A stretch of DNA of 64,000 nt from positions 310,001 through 374,000 of the forward strand of contig CAJMKK010000002.1 of assembly GCA_905214105.1 (NCBI GenBank), written 5' to 3'. Below the pieces are notes generated by a model that worked only from the letters and a program-made list of their open reading frames with translations, did not search any database and was not told the DNA's origin. Of the stretch, positions 50,032 to 58,691 are shown piece after piece (the first letter of the stretch is position 1; the number at the start of each line of letters is the position of its first letter). This DNA comes from an uncultured bacterium. GTDB taxonomy: Bacteria; Actinomycetota; Coriobacteriia; Coriobacteriales; Coriobacteriaceae. Both the position numbers and the translations under genes were made by a program.

Positions 50032-50106
50032 TGGTGGGCGTTAGAAGATTTGAACTTCTGACCTCTTCCGTGTCAGGGAAGCGCTCTCCCCCTGAGCTAA
50101 ACGCCC
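50032..50106 (-). tRNA. tRNA-Val (anticodon GAC)
   Basis: On the minus strand GGGCGTT pairs with AACGCCC, followed by A and an encoded CCA. The anticodon stem-loop CTTCC-CTGACAC-GGAAG gives GAC. The T arm is AGAAGTTCAAATCTTCT. Total length is 75 with CCA. Confidence 0.96.
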
Positions 50107-50135
50107 GATCAAGGGTGCGCGAGTGCGCAGGAAAT

Positions 50136-50164
50136 AATATAACGGAGCTCCCGCCCAGTGGCAA
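50136..50164 (-). promoter_or_regulatory. Promoter of tRNA-Val
   Basis: On the minus strand TTGCCA (50164-50159) and TATATT (50141-50136) are separated by exactly 17 bases. Confidence 0.8.
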
Positions 50165-50336
50165 GAACTATTTTTTAAAAAGCGGCGATTTGCGACCCTA
50201 TCCGCCCCGATGCAGCGCGAAGGGCACGCGAAATATTCCGTTTGTACCCCCGATGAACTGCACGTTCGCGTAAAATAACTCCATTATGGGCAAATGATGT
50301 CCAGGCGGTTTACAACACGGCATCTGGGGGAGGGGC

Positions 50337-51221
50337 ATGTCGGACGCGCGTTCGCTGCAAAAACAGTTCAATCGCATGCTCGCCACGTTGCTGGTGGCGC
50401 TTGCTGCTGCCGGAGCCGTAACGTATGCCTGGTACATCTATAACGCCAACCGCCACATAACCGACGTCAAGATGGCGGCGGGCACGGGCGTGACCTTCCT
50501 TATCTCCAACGAGTACGACGGCGAATACAAAACCAACGCCGGCCTGAGCTTTACGGGTCTGCTCGATCCCGTCTCGACCGACAACGTGCTCAACGGCTTT
50601 CAAAAGGTAACGGGCTTTACCGGTGGAACCACCCAGGACTCGCTCTTTGCCAACATGTTTGGTGCCGCCGAGCATTCCGACTACTACAAGACTTCCCTGT
50701 ACCTGGCTACCAACTCGGCCGCGACCGACGTGTACCTGTCGGGTATCGACTTTACCGAGCAGGATCCGGCAAACCCCATCTCCACCGCCCTGCGCGTGGG
50801 ACTGGTTACCTATGCGTCAGGGCAGGGCGATACCGTGACGGGCCAGTACGTCTTTGAGGTCTCGGGCGAGCACAATCCCCAGGCGCGCTACAACACGCTC
50901 GACGGCAAGGATGCCGGCGAGAGCGAGCAGAACCACCTGGTGCTCGACAGCACCCGCTCCGATGGAACAACGGTTCATTTTGACCAGCTGACTAGTGCAA
51001 ACTTCTGTGACTACAACGAAGACATCGGCATCGTGAGCCTCAAGGAGGCCACGACCAAGATCTGCAGCCTGCCCGCCGCTGCCGAGGGCGCCAACCGCAG
51101 CACGCCCGTGCGCGTGGATGTGTACGTGTGGCTGGAAGGCTGCGACCCCGACTGCACCAACAACCTGGCCGCCACCAGCCTGCAATCGCTGGCGCTGCGC
51201 TTTGCCGGCAAGCGTTCGTAA
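50337..51221 (+). CDS. SipW/TasA-type secreted protein 3
   Basis: A 294-residue secreted protein, the first of the main cluster. Its signal is FNRMLATLLVALAAAGAVTYAWY, here split as MLATLLVALAAAG and AVTYAWY. The mature beta-rich domain ends in VDVYVWLEGCDPDCTNNLAA, the canonical signature with an extra Cys. No sortase motif or C-terminal anchor is present. ATG 50337 follows GGGGGAGGGG. The next gene starts 11 bases after its stop, so it opens a four-gene run of paralogues. Confidence 0.82.
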   Translation: MSDARSLQKQFNRMLATLLVALAAAGAVTYAWYIYNANRHITDVKMAAGTGVTFLISNEYDGEYKTNAGLSFTGLLDPVSTDNVLNGFQKVTGFTGGTTQDSLFANMFGAAEHSDYYKTSLYLATNSAATDVYLSGIDFTEQDPANPISTALRVGLVTYASGQGDTVTGQYVFEVSGEHNPQARYNTLDGKDAGESEQNHLVLDSTRSDGTTVHFDQLTSANFCDYNEDIGIVSLKEATTKICSLPAAAEGANRSTPVRVDVYVWLEGCDPDCTNNLAATSLQSLALRFAGKRS

Positions 51222-51232
51222 GGGGGCTGGAC

Positions 51233-52069
51233 ATGAGTGCATCGAACATCAAAGACATCCTGGGTTCGCGCCGTCGCATGGTTGCCGCGGCCGCATGGAT
51301 GTTGGTGCTGGTAACCGCCTTGAGCGCCGCCACCTACGCCTGGTTTAGCAACTCGCGCTTCACCAACGTGACGCCCGTGGTGCACACGGTAAGCGACGAG
51401 GGCTCCGACCTGCAGATTGGCCTTTCGGCCAACGGGCCCTGGGACACGACGGCAACGCTTGCCGCCGCCGACAAGACACTCTATCCCATCTCGACGGCAG
51501 ACCTTTCCCGCTTTTGGCGCGGCACGTTCCAAAACGCCGCCGGCGTTACGACCGACTACGCCGACTGCACCGCGCAGCTGGACGACTACGCCCTTTCGGG
51601 CACGCTGTACCTTAAGGGCAGCGATAGCGCGCTCAACGTGTACTTGTATCAGGGGCAGATGAGCGTGACGAGCGATCCGCAACTGCTGGCCGCGCTGCGC
51701 CTGGGTCTGGTCATTACAACCCAGTCGGGTACACAAATGCATATCTTTACCTGCGACGACCTGGGCAACACCTCGGGTGCCACCAGCAGGCGTACCACCG
51801 CGCAAGACGGCGTGGTCGTAGCGGTCGGTGCCTCGGGCTGGACTTACACCGACGACCCCGCGCGCGCCATAAGCGCCTACAGCATGGACGGCACTGGCGA
51901 CACGCCCACGGCGCGCGCAGGTGCCACGCCCATCTGCACGCTGGCCGCCAACGAGGTGGCAAGCGTTCGCTACGTTGTGTACATGGAAGGCTGCGACGCC
52001 AATTGCATCGACGAGGCCCAGGCCCGCGATGTGGTGCTGCAGCTTGCCTTTGCCGCGGCCAAGGCATAA
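51233..52069 (+). CDS. SipW/TasA-type secreted protein 4
   Basis: A 278-residue paralogue. The signal is AAAAWMLVLVTALS followed by AATYAWFSNS. The beta-rich body ends with VRYVVYMEGCDANCIDEAQA, again with two cysteines spaced as in protein 3, which could form a disulfide or pair with its neighbour. ATG 51233 sits just after GGGGGCTGG, so translation may be coupled to the gene upstream. The proteins in this run are about 15-25% alike by eye outside the two shared motifs. Confidence 0.8.
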   Translation: MSASNIKDILGSRRRMVAAAAWMLVLVTALSAATYAWFSNSRFTNVTPVVHTVSDEGSDLQIGLSANGPWDTTATLAAADKTLYPISTADLSRFWRGTFQNAAGVTTDYADCTAQLDDYALSGTLYLKGSDSALNVYLYQGQMSVTSDPQLLAALRLGLVITTQSGTQMHIFTCDDLGNTSGATSRRTTAQDGVVVAVGASGWTYTDDPARAISAYSMDGTGDTPTARAGATPICTLAANEVASVRYVVYMEGCDANCIDEAQARDVVLQLAFAAAKA

Positions 52070-52082
52070 GGGGGTGAGCGAC

Positions 52083-53069
52083 GTGAAAGATCAGAAGCGC
52101 ATGCCAGCAGATAGCTGCGAGGCCAAAACCCAGAGCGAGAGCCCCGCGGTCCCCTCCGGCGCGACCGCCGAGCGCTCGCAGCCCGAAGGTGCCTCCGCCC
52201 GCCGCCACGCTCGCCACGCGCGTGCCTACATCGCGCTCGTTATGGTGGCGCTCGCCGCCACCTTGGGCGCCGCGACCTACGCCTGGTTTACCAACAACAT
52301 GAAGGTCAACACCAATTCGGTGAGCGTGCACAGCGACACGTCCAAGCTGGTGCTGGAGCTGGGCGACGCCGATCGCGGCGGCTGGTCGCAGCAGGGCGAT
52401 GTTTCCCTGACTTCCAATGCGACTGGCGCCGTGACGCTCTATCCGGTCTCGACCTTCGATCTCAACGGCTTTGCTGCCTGCGCGCAAAACAACTCCGCCG
52501 GCGATGCCACGGTGTTTGAGCAGGCAAAAGACAACGGTTCCGCGTTCTACCACGGCTGGATCAATCTGCGCCCCACCATTACCGGAACGGGCGCCAGCAA
52601 AGTAAAGGGTAAGGTCAGCTTGTATCTGGCCGAATCGCTGGTCCCGCAGGGCGCCGATGCCGAGCTGCTGCGCGCGGCCCGCGTGGGCATAAAGATCTCG
52701 AGCGGCAACCAGGTTCTTGCCACCAACATCTTTGAACTCGACGGCTCCGATAGTGGTCACCGCGCCGAGCACCCGGCGACTGCCCCTGCAGGCCTGGCGG
52801 GCTACACCGAGGGCATGCTCCTGGGCTGGCAAAACGGTCAGCTCACCTGCGGCGCCAACGTGACGCAGGACCCGGCCGCCTTTACGCTGGACACGAGCGA
52901 GACGGCCGCGCGTCCGCAAAACACGCTTGCCACGCTGGGGCTTGACCAGACCTATCGTTTGGATATCTATTACTACATCGAGGGCACCGATCCCGATAGC
53001 GCCGACTATCTCTATCAAGATCCGGGCACCTTGCACCTGTCGCTCTTTGCGACCTTGGACGGTGAGTAG
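52083..53069 (+). CDS. SipW/TasA-type secreted protein 5
   Basis: A 328-residue paralogue with a longer cytoplasmic N-terminus: 47 mostly polar residues (QSESPAVPSGATAERSQ) precede the membrane segment and LGAATYAWFTNN. The C-terminal signature reads DIYYYIEGTDPDSADYLYQD, with Ser and Ala replacing Cys and Asn. The GTG at 52083 is chosen for AAGGGGG eight bases upstream; the open frame continues upstream into the previous gene but out of family. The long N-terminus could interact with the ATPase on the cytoplasmic side. Confidence 0.8.
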   Translation: MKDQKRMPADSCEAKTQSESPAVPSGATAERSQPEGASARRHARHARAYIALVMVALAATLGAATYAWFTNNMKVNTNSVSVHSDTSKLVLELGDADRGGWSQQGDVSLTSNATGAVTLYPVSTFDLNGFAACAQNNSAGDATVFEQAKDNGSAFYHGWINLRPTITGTGASKVKGKVSLYLAESLVPQGADAELLRAARVGIKISSGNQVLATNIFELDGSDSGHRAEHPATAPAGLAGYTEGMLLGWQNGQLTCGANVTQDPAAFTLDTSETAARPQNTLATLGLDQTYRLDIYYYIEGTDPDSADYLYQDPGTLHLSLFATLDGE

Positions 53070-53071
53070 CA

Positions 53072-53869
53072 ATGGCACACGTCGCGCCCGACAACCGCCG
53101 CCCGACCACCGGCGCTCCGGTTGCCGCGCCCACCGATATCGACCTGCGCCGCAAGCTCACCACCACCGTGGTGCTGGTGCTGTTTGCGCTGGTGGCGATA
53201 GCCATGGCAACGTTCGCCTGGTTCTCCATCGCCGATAGCGCCAAGACCCGCATGCTCATGATCGACGCCAATGCCGACGGCTCGCTGCGCTTTGACCTGG
53301 ACGAGCGTGCCACGTTCGACGAATACGTGCACAGCCTGGGCTTCGATCAGATCTCGGAGCGCATCGCCAGCGAAAAGGGCGTGGACATCGATGCGTCCAA
53401 GCTCAAGCCCGTCACCACGAGCGACTATCAGACCTTTACCTTCGAAGACGGTTCCACTGCCGATCCCGCCACCGGTGCCTACCTGGAGTTCACGCTGCAC
53501 TTTATGAGCAGTACGGACCTGCGCGTTCGCCTGACCGGGCAGGATGGCGACGGCGGCGTGTCCGACACGCGGTTCAGCTCCGACACGCAGGGCATGGCAA
53601 GCGCCATGCGCATGAGCTTTACCGCCGACGGTCATACTTGGGTCTACAACCCTAACGGGGGCGGCGGTTCATCTGGCTCGGCCACCGTCTTTGGGCTCGA
53701 CTCGGGCGAGGCGACCGCGGCCAGCGACATGTTCGACCTGATAACAGAAACGGACAAGCCGGTAACCGTTCGCATATGGCTCGAGGGAACGGACCCAAAT
53801 TGCACTAATATGCTAAAGGGAGCTAACTATTCGGTTTCGATGCGCTTCGAGGGCATCGAGGAACAGTAG
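53072..53869 (+). CDS. SipW/TasA-type secreted protein 6
   Basis: A 265-residue paralogue starting two bases after protein 5. An extended N-terminus of about 28 residues precedes the hydrophobic core (VVLVLFALVAIA) and MATFAWFSIAD. The body contains a Gly/Ser linker (NPNGGGGSSGSA near 190). The end has VRIWLEGTDPNCTNMLKG, the canonical signature. The signal peptidase gene follows after 60 bases, so this run and the peptidase form one operon. Confidence 0.82.
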   Translation: MAHVAPDNRRPTTGAPVAAPTDIDLRRKLTTTVVLVLFALVAIAMATFAWFSIADSAKTRMLMIDANADGSLRFDLDERATFDEYVHSLGFDQISERIASEKGVDIDASKLKPVTTSDYQTFTFEDGSTADPATGAYLEFTLHFMSSTDLRVRLTGQDGDGGVSDTRFSSDTQGMASAMRMSFTADGHTWVYNPNGGGGSSGSATVFGLDSGEATAASDMFDLITETDKPVTVRIWLEGTDPNCTNMLKGANYSVSMRFEGIEEQ

Positions 53870-53929
53870 ATACGCACGGCGGCCATCGGGCCGCGCACGA
53901 CCTAGACAGACACGGTAGTAAGGGACATC

Positions 53930-54676
53930 ATGCAATCTGTTAAAAAAGTCGCATCCATCGCGCTGAGCGTTGTCATGTGGATCATCATCCTGGTGGCGGC
54001 CCTGTATGCGTTTACCACGCTCGCCACGCGCGAGGACGGCAGCGTCTCGGACATCGCCGGCTTCACCCCGCTCGCCGTGCAGTCCGACTCCATGGCTCCC
54101 ACGTTTAACAAGGGCGACCTCATCTTCATCAAAAAGTGTGACACCTCCAAGCTCGAGGTGGGCGACATCGTGACGTTCCATACCATCATCGACAACGAGT
54201 ACGCGCTCAACACGCACCGCATCGCCGCCATCGACGAGGTCAACGGCATGCGCAGCTTTACCACCAAGGGCGATAACAACGACGTGGCCGATACGCACAT
54301 CATCAGCGACGGCGATATCGTGGGCAAGTACGTGTTCGCGCTGCCGCAGATGGGCAAGGTCATGGACTTCCTGTCCAGCTCCATGGGCTTCCTCATTGTG
54401 ATCGTGCTGCCCATGCTGCTGTTCTTTATCTACCAGGTGTATCACCTCATCGTGGTGGGCATGAACCTTAAGCGCGCTATGGCCGAGGAGGACCGCCTGG
54501 CCGCCGCGGCTGCCATCGTGGACGCCGAGGGCAAGGGTGACACTACCGTCACGGCCGATAACGCCGCCGAGCAGCTTGCCCAGGCCGAGGCCAAGCTCGA
54601 GGAAGCCCGTCGTCTGAAGGCCGAGGCCGAGGCGGCGATGAGCGCGACCAAGCAGGAGGGTACCGACGGTGAGTGA
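53930..54676 (+). CDS. SipW-like type I signal peptidase 1
   Basis: A 248-residue signal peptidase of the ER/archaeal (Ser/His) type, as in SipW. The nucleophile S54 is in QSDSMAPTF, H96 replaces the bacterial Lys in LNTHRI, and D115 lies in TTKGDNN. Membrane helices lie at about 8-30 and 143-170. The C-terminal tail (about 185-248) is an Ala/Glu-rich coiled coil (AEAKLEEARRLKAEAEAAM) not found in ordinary signal peptidases. It should cleave the TYAWF-type signals of the secreted proteins encoded upstream. The next gene overlaps it by eight bases. Confidence 0.92.
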   Translation: MQSVKKVASIALSVVMWIIILVAALYAFTTLATREDGSVSDIAGFTPLAVQSDSMAPTFNKGDLIFIKKCDTSKLEVGDIVTFHTIIDNEYALNTHRIAAIDEVNGMRSFTTKGDNNDVADTHIISDGDIVGKYVFALPQMGKVMDFLSSSMGFLIVIVLPMLLFFIYQVYHLIVVGMNLKRAMAEEDRLAAAAAIVDAEGKGDTTVTADNAAEQLAQAEAKLEEARRLKAEAEAAMSATKQEGTDGE

Positions 54677-56375
54677 GTTTCTGGGATTTGCCTGGGAGCT
54701 ACTGGCAAAGGTCGTCTACAACGTCGTTGCCGTCGTGAGCTCCATCCTTAACCTGCTGGTGTTTGGCTGGGTTGAGTACTTCAACATCTTTATGACCTAC
54801 TTCACCACGTTTGACCTGGTGGGCAAGATCGGCGCGGTCATTCTGTTTGCCATGCTCATCGCGGTCCCCGTGCTGATCGTGGCCGTTCTGATCCACCACT
54901 ACCGCATCAACCGTCGCCTGCATCGCGACGACACGTCCAACAAGGCGCTCTATCGCGAGATCGGCCGCCTGAACAAGCAGGTGCTCGACCTCATGGACGA
55001 GAAGAACAAGCTGCTGGCGCTCAAGGTCAATGCCATGGGCGGCACCAAGCAGATTCCGTACGTGGGCGCCTCGGCCCTGGCCGACGACCATCTGCCCACG
55101 GTGGGTAACGTGGTGGGCGCCGCCGCAGGTGCCGCTACGGGTGCCGCTGCGGGCGAGGGCGCCGCGGCGACGGCCGTCATGTCGGGCAACGCGTCGCTCG
55201 CGCTCGACGGTGCGGGCGTCAAGGATGCCGCGGCCGCCATGGCCAAGGCGACCGTCGAGGCCAAGACCCTTGCCGAGGAAAAAGAGATCGCCCAAGCCAA
55301 CCGCTTCCCCAAGCTGTCCCTGGTGGACCTTAAGTACCGCGACTGGGAATCGCCGGTCTACGACGATGCCATCTCGCTGGAGGACTTTGTCGACAGCTTC
55401 CGCGCGTTTGCGTGCAGCCAGATGAAGCTCTACTACACGCCCGAGATCATCCGCCGCTTTGTGGCCGGCATGGCCGCCTCCAAGCTGCTGATCCTGGAGG
55501 GCATCTCGGGTACCGGTAAGACGTCGCTGCCCTACAGCTTTAGCCGCTACTTGGACAACCCCGCGACCATCGTTTCGGTGCAGCCGAGCTTCCGCGACCG
55601 CACCGAGGTGCTGGGCTACTTCAACGAGTTTTCCAAGCGCTTTAACGAGACCGAGTTCCTCCGCGCCGTGTATGAGGCGGGCCTTCGCCAGGACCCGTCC
55701 ATGATCGTGCTCGACGAGATGAACCTCGCCCGCGTGGAGTACTACTTTGCCGAGATCCTGTCGGTGCTCGAGATGCCCAGCCACGACGAATGGGTGCTCG
55801 ACCTGGTGCCCACCCAGTGGGCCGCCGACCCCAAGGCCCTGCACGACGGCAAGCTCACCATTCCCGACAGTCTGTGGTTTATCGGCACGGCCAACGACGA
55901 CGACTCCACCTTTACCATCACGGACAAGGTGTACGACCGCGCAATCCCCATCGAGCTCAACGAGCGCGCCGACGCGTTTGAGTGCGAGCCGCACGAGCGC
56001 GTGCACGTGACGGCCGATCACCTGCAGTATCTATTCCAAAAGGCCAAGGTCGAGTATGTGATCGACGAGGAGCTGCTCCAGAAGATGCACAAGCTGGACC
56101 AGTACCTGCAGACCCGCTTTAAGCTGGCCTTTGGTAACCGTATCATCAAGCAGATGTACGACTTTATCCCCGTGTACGTGGCGTGCGGCGGCACCGAGCT
56201 GGGCGGCATGGACTGCATCATCGCCCGCAAGGTGCTCAAGAAGTTTGAGTCCATGAACGTGAGCTTTGTGCGCGACGAGATGAAGGGCCTGATCGAGTAC
56301 ATTGAGAAGACCTTTGGCGAGGGCGGTCTGCCCGATTCCGTCATGTACCTGCAGCGGATCCAGAATTTCTACTAA
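54669..56375 (+). CDS. Membrane-anchored McrB-like AAA+ ATPase
   Basis: A 568-residue protein. Two membrane helices (about 10-35 and 51-76) are followed by a short coiled coil (about 85-115) and an Ala/Gly-rich linker (about 150-200). An AAA+ domain (about 255-470) has Walker A EGISGTGKTSLP near 282 and Walker B MIVLDEMNLARVEYYFAEIL near 345; DEMNLARVE is the hallmark of the McrB/GTPase-like AAA branch. The GTG start overlaps the signal peptidase gene. McrB-type ATPases usually work with McrC to move along modified DNA, but membrane anchoring and a secretion operon suggest remodelling or assembly of surface proteins. Confidence 0.88.
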   Translation: MSEFLGFAWELLAKVVYNVVAVVSSILNLLVFGWVEYFNIFMTYFTTFDLVGKIGAVILFAMLIAVPVLIVAVLIHHYRINRRLHRDDTSNKALYREIGRLNKQVLDLMDEKNKLLALKVNAMGGTKQIPYVGASALADDHLPTVGNVVGAAAGAATGAAAGEGAAATAVMSGNASLALDGAGVKDAAAAMAKATVEAKTLAEEKEIAQANRFPKLSLVDLKYRDWESPVYDDAISLEDFVDSFRAFACSQMKLYYTPEIIRRFVAGMAASKLLILEGISGTGKTSLPYSFSRYLDNPATIVSVQPSFRDRTEVLGYFNEFSKRFNETEFLRAVYEAGLRQDPSMIVLDEMNLARVEYYFAEILSVLEMPSHDEWVLDLVPTQWAADPKALHDGKLTIPDSLWFIGTANDDDSTFTITDKVYDRAIPIELNERADAFECEPHERVHVTADHLQYLFQKAKVEYVIDEELLQKMHKLDQYLQTRFKLAFGNRIIKQMYDFIPVYVACGGTELGGMDCIIARKVLKKFESMNVSFVRDEMKGLIEYIEKTFGEGGLPDSVMYLQRIQNFY

Positions 56376-56385
56376 TGTCGTAAGC

Positions 56386-56416
56386 GCGGGGCGACGTGAT
56401 GTCGCCCCGCCCCTTT
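56386..56416 (+). terminator. Intra-operon hairpin, possible attenuator
   Basis: GCGGGGCGAC pairs perfectly with GTCGCCCCGC around GTGAT, followed by CCCTTTCC. The T-tract is poor. It lies between the ATPase and its coiled-coil partner, so it may lower expression of the downstream pair. Confidence 0.55.
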
Positions 56417-56444
56417 CCGATCGATCCAATCTATGGAGTAACCC

Positions 56445-58691
56445 ATGTCCGAGACCATTCAGGACCTCTATACCAGCTTCTCCGAGCAGATGGAGCCCAT
56501 CCAGGAGGACAGCCGCTACTTCCGCTATCTGTTTGAGATGGCGCAGGCCTCGGGCACCACGATCGAACAGCAGCGCGAGGAGCTCGTCAAGGTGGTGGAC
56601 GAGGAATGGATCAGCATGATCGAGGACTCGCTCGACGCCATCAACACCATCATCGAAAAGCCGCGCCGCTTTATCACCACCGAGGAAGAGGTGGTGCCGG
56701 TCTCGCTCGCCAAAAAGATCAGCGCCGACAGCGTTCGCCATCTGAGCCAAAACACGCAGTTTTTGGCGCCGAGCGACGACGGCGGAGTTCACCCCACGCG
56801 CATCCTCAATGTCAATACCGTTGAGACCTACGACCTGTACGAGAACCGCTTTATCTACCACCTGATTCAGCGCCTGCTGACGTTTGTGGACAAGCGCACC
56901 GACGTCATCTTTTGGTCGACGGGCAACGAGATCCGCAACCGCTTTAAGATGCACAGCACTATCGATGACGCGTACGAGCAGATCGAGTACAGCGTGGAGA
57001 TGACGGTCAAAAACCGTCAGAGCTTTGCCGAGAACGACGCCGACAACATGGACGTCTTTATGCGCATCGACCGCGTGCGCCGCCTGGTCATGGCGCTGCG
57101 CGGCGCGTCGTTCTGCCAGATCATGAACGGCTGCAGCGCGGTCCGCAGCCCCATTCAACGCACCAACCTCATCATGAAAGACCCCAACTACCGCAAGTGC
57201 TACCAGCTGTGGCAGTTTATGGAGCGCTATGACAAGGTGGGATACAACATCGACGTGCAGCAGCAGGCGCTGGCGTTCGATGACGAGTACATGGTGCAGA
57301 TGTACACCAACCTCATCAATAACTACGCCGTCTTTAAGAGCCTGACTGATGACGAGCGCAACCTGCAGGAGCTCGAGAGCGTACAACACGCGCCGGTGGC
57401 GCCCAAGTTCATCAAGGAGATCAAGGAGGTGCAGGTCGATAGCCCCGACCTGCCCGACGTTGAGGTCCGGCGCGTGTTTGTGGAGGAGGTCACGCAGGCT
57501 CAGCTCGATGCCGAGCAGGCACTGGCCGAGGCCCGCGAGCAGATTGAGGAGCTACAGGGGCAGCTTACGTCCTGGAAGGTGCAGGCGCATGCGCTGACCG
57601 ATGAGCGCGATGACCTGGCCGACGAGCTGGACGAGGCCAAGACGCGTGAGCTGGCGTTGACGCAGCGCGCGCAGATTGCCGAGGCGGATGCCGAGGAGCT
57701 GCGCGGCTCGCTGGAGGATGTCGAGACCGGCAAGAAAGCCGCCGAGGATGCTGCCGCTGAGGCGCGCTCGACCGCAGCTGCCCAGCTTGAGCAGATGCGC
57801 GCCGAGGCCGATGCCGAGGTTGCGGCTGCCCGTGCCGATGCCGATGCCAAGGTTGCCGCCGCCGAGCAGGCAGCCGCCGAGCAGGTCGCACAGGTCAAGA
57901 GCGACGCTGCTGCGGCCCTGGCTGCCAAGACGGAAGCCGATGCCGCCGAGCTGCAAGCTGCCAAGGATGCCGCCGCGGCCGAGCTTGCCGGCGTGCGCGA
58001 GGTGTGCGCCAAGGAGGTTGCCGAGCTGCATGCCAAGCTGGACGCCGCTCAGCTGCAGATTGAGGAAGTGCAGCTGACGGCCGAGCGCGATGCCCGTGCC
58101 GCGCAGGAGGCGGCGGACGCCGCCGCGGCAGCAGCGGAGCAGGCGCTTGCCGACACCGTTGCTGCGGCCGAGGAGAAGGTTTCCGCCGCTCAGCAGGCTG
58201 CCGATGCCGCGATCGATGCCGCCTACGCGGCCGCCGATTCTGCCGTGGAGCAGGCCGCGGTGGATGCCGGCGAGAAGGTCGCCGCCGCCGCTGCCGAGCG
58301 CGATGCCGCGACGCGTGCCGCCGAGGACGCCCGTGCCGACGCCGACGAGCGTATCGCCGCAGCCGAGCGTGCGGCAGGGGAGCGCATCGAGCAGGAAGTC
58401 GTCGCCGCAAAGGCCGCGCACGAGCGCGAGCTCGAGGCCGCCCGCGCGGAGATGCAGCAGCGCTTGGCCTCGTTGGCGCACGAGCTGGAACAGGCCGAGC
58501 GCGATCGCGCCCGCGCCGAGCGCCGTGCCGAGGGCAACAGCCTGTCGCGCTATCTGCTGGCCCGCTTGCGCGGCGAGGCTGGCGAGGGCGTGGTCGCCGC
58601 GCCTGACGAGGATGGCGCTTCTGCGGCGGATGCCACCGAGGGCGAGGTCGCTGCCGACCCCGAGACTTCCGCAAAGGACGACGACAAGTGA
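56445..58691 (+). CDS. McrC/DUF2357-like protein with long coiled coil instead of nuclease
   Basis: A 748-residue protein. The N-terminal part (about 1-330) has ETYDLYENRFIYHLIQRLL near 128 and RSPIQRTNLIMKDPNYRK near 232, which resemble the DUF2357/McrC-type proteins that pair with McrB-like ATPases. The PD-(D/E)XK nuclease expected after this part is not seen. Residues about 350-690 are instead one continuous Ala/Glu/Arg heptad-type coiled coil, and the last 45 residues are acidic. The family call is by motif resemblance, not a database search. A large coiled coil could be a scaffold or tether for the ATPase. The next gene overlaps its stop. Confidence 0.75.
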   Translation: MSETIQDLYTSFSEQMEPIQEDSRYFRYLFEMAQASGTTIEQQREELVKVVDEEWISMIEDSLDAINTIIEKPRRFITTEEEVVPVSLAKKISADSVRHLSQNTQFLAPSDDGGVHPTRILNVNTVETYDLYENRFIYHLIQRLLTFVDKRTDVIFWSTGNEIRNRFKMHSTIDDAYEQIEYSVEMTVKNRQSFAENDADNMDVFMRIDRVRRLVMALRGASFCQIMNGCSAVRSPIQRTNLIMKDPNYRKCYQLWQFMERYDKVGYNIDVQQQALAFDDEYMVQMYTNLINNYAVFKSLTDDERNLQELESVQHAPVAPKFIKEIKEVQVDSPDLPDVEVRRVFVEEVTQAQLDAEQALAEAREQIEELQGQLTSWKVQAHALTDERDDLADELDEAKTRELALTQRAQIAEADAEELRGSLEDVETGKKAAEDAAAEARSTAAAQLEQMRAEADAEVAAARADADAKVAAAEQAAAEQVAQVKSDAAAALAAKTEADAAELQAAKDAAAAELAGVREVCAKEVAELHAKLDAAQLQIEEVQLTAERDARAAQEAADAAAAAAEQALADTVAAAEEKVSAAQQAADAAIDAAYAAADSAVEQAAVDAGEKVAAAAAERDAATRAAEDARADADERIAAAERAAGERIEQEVVAAKAAHERELEAARAEMQQRLASLAHELEQAERDRARAERRAEGNSLSRYLLARLRGEAGEGVVAAPDEDGASAADATEGEVAADPETSAKDDDK

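Noticed and set aside
50032..50106. tRNA-Val as an integrase attachment site for the island
   Set aside because: I found no repeat of the tRNA 3-prime end at the other border and no integrase gene in the window.
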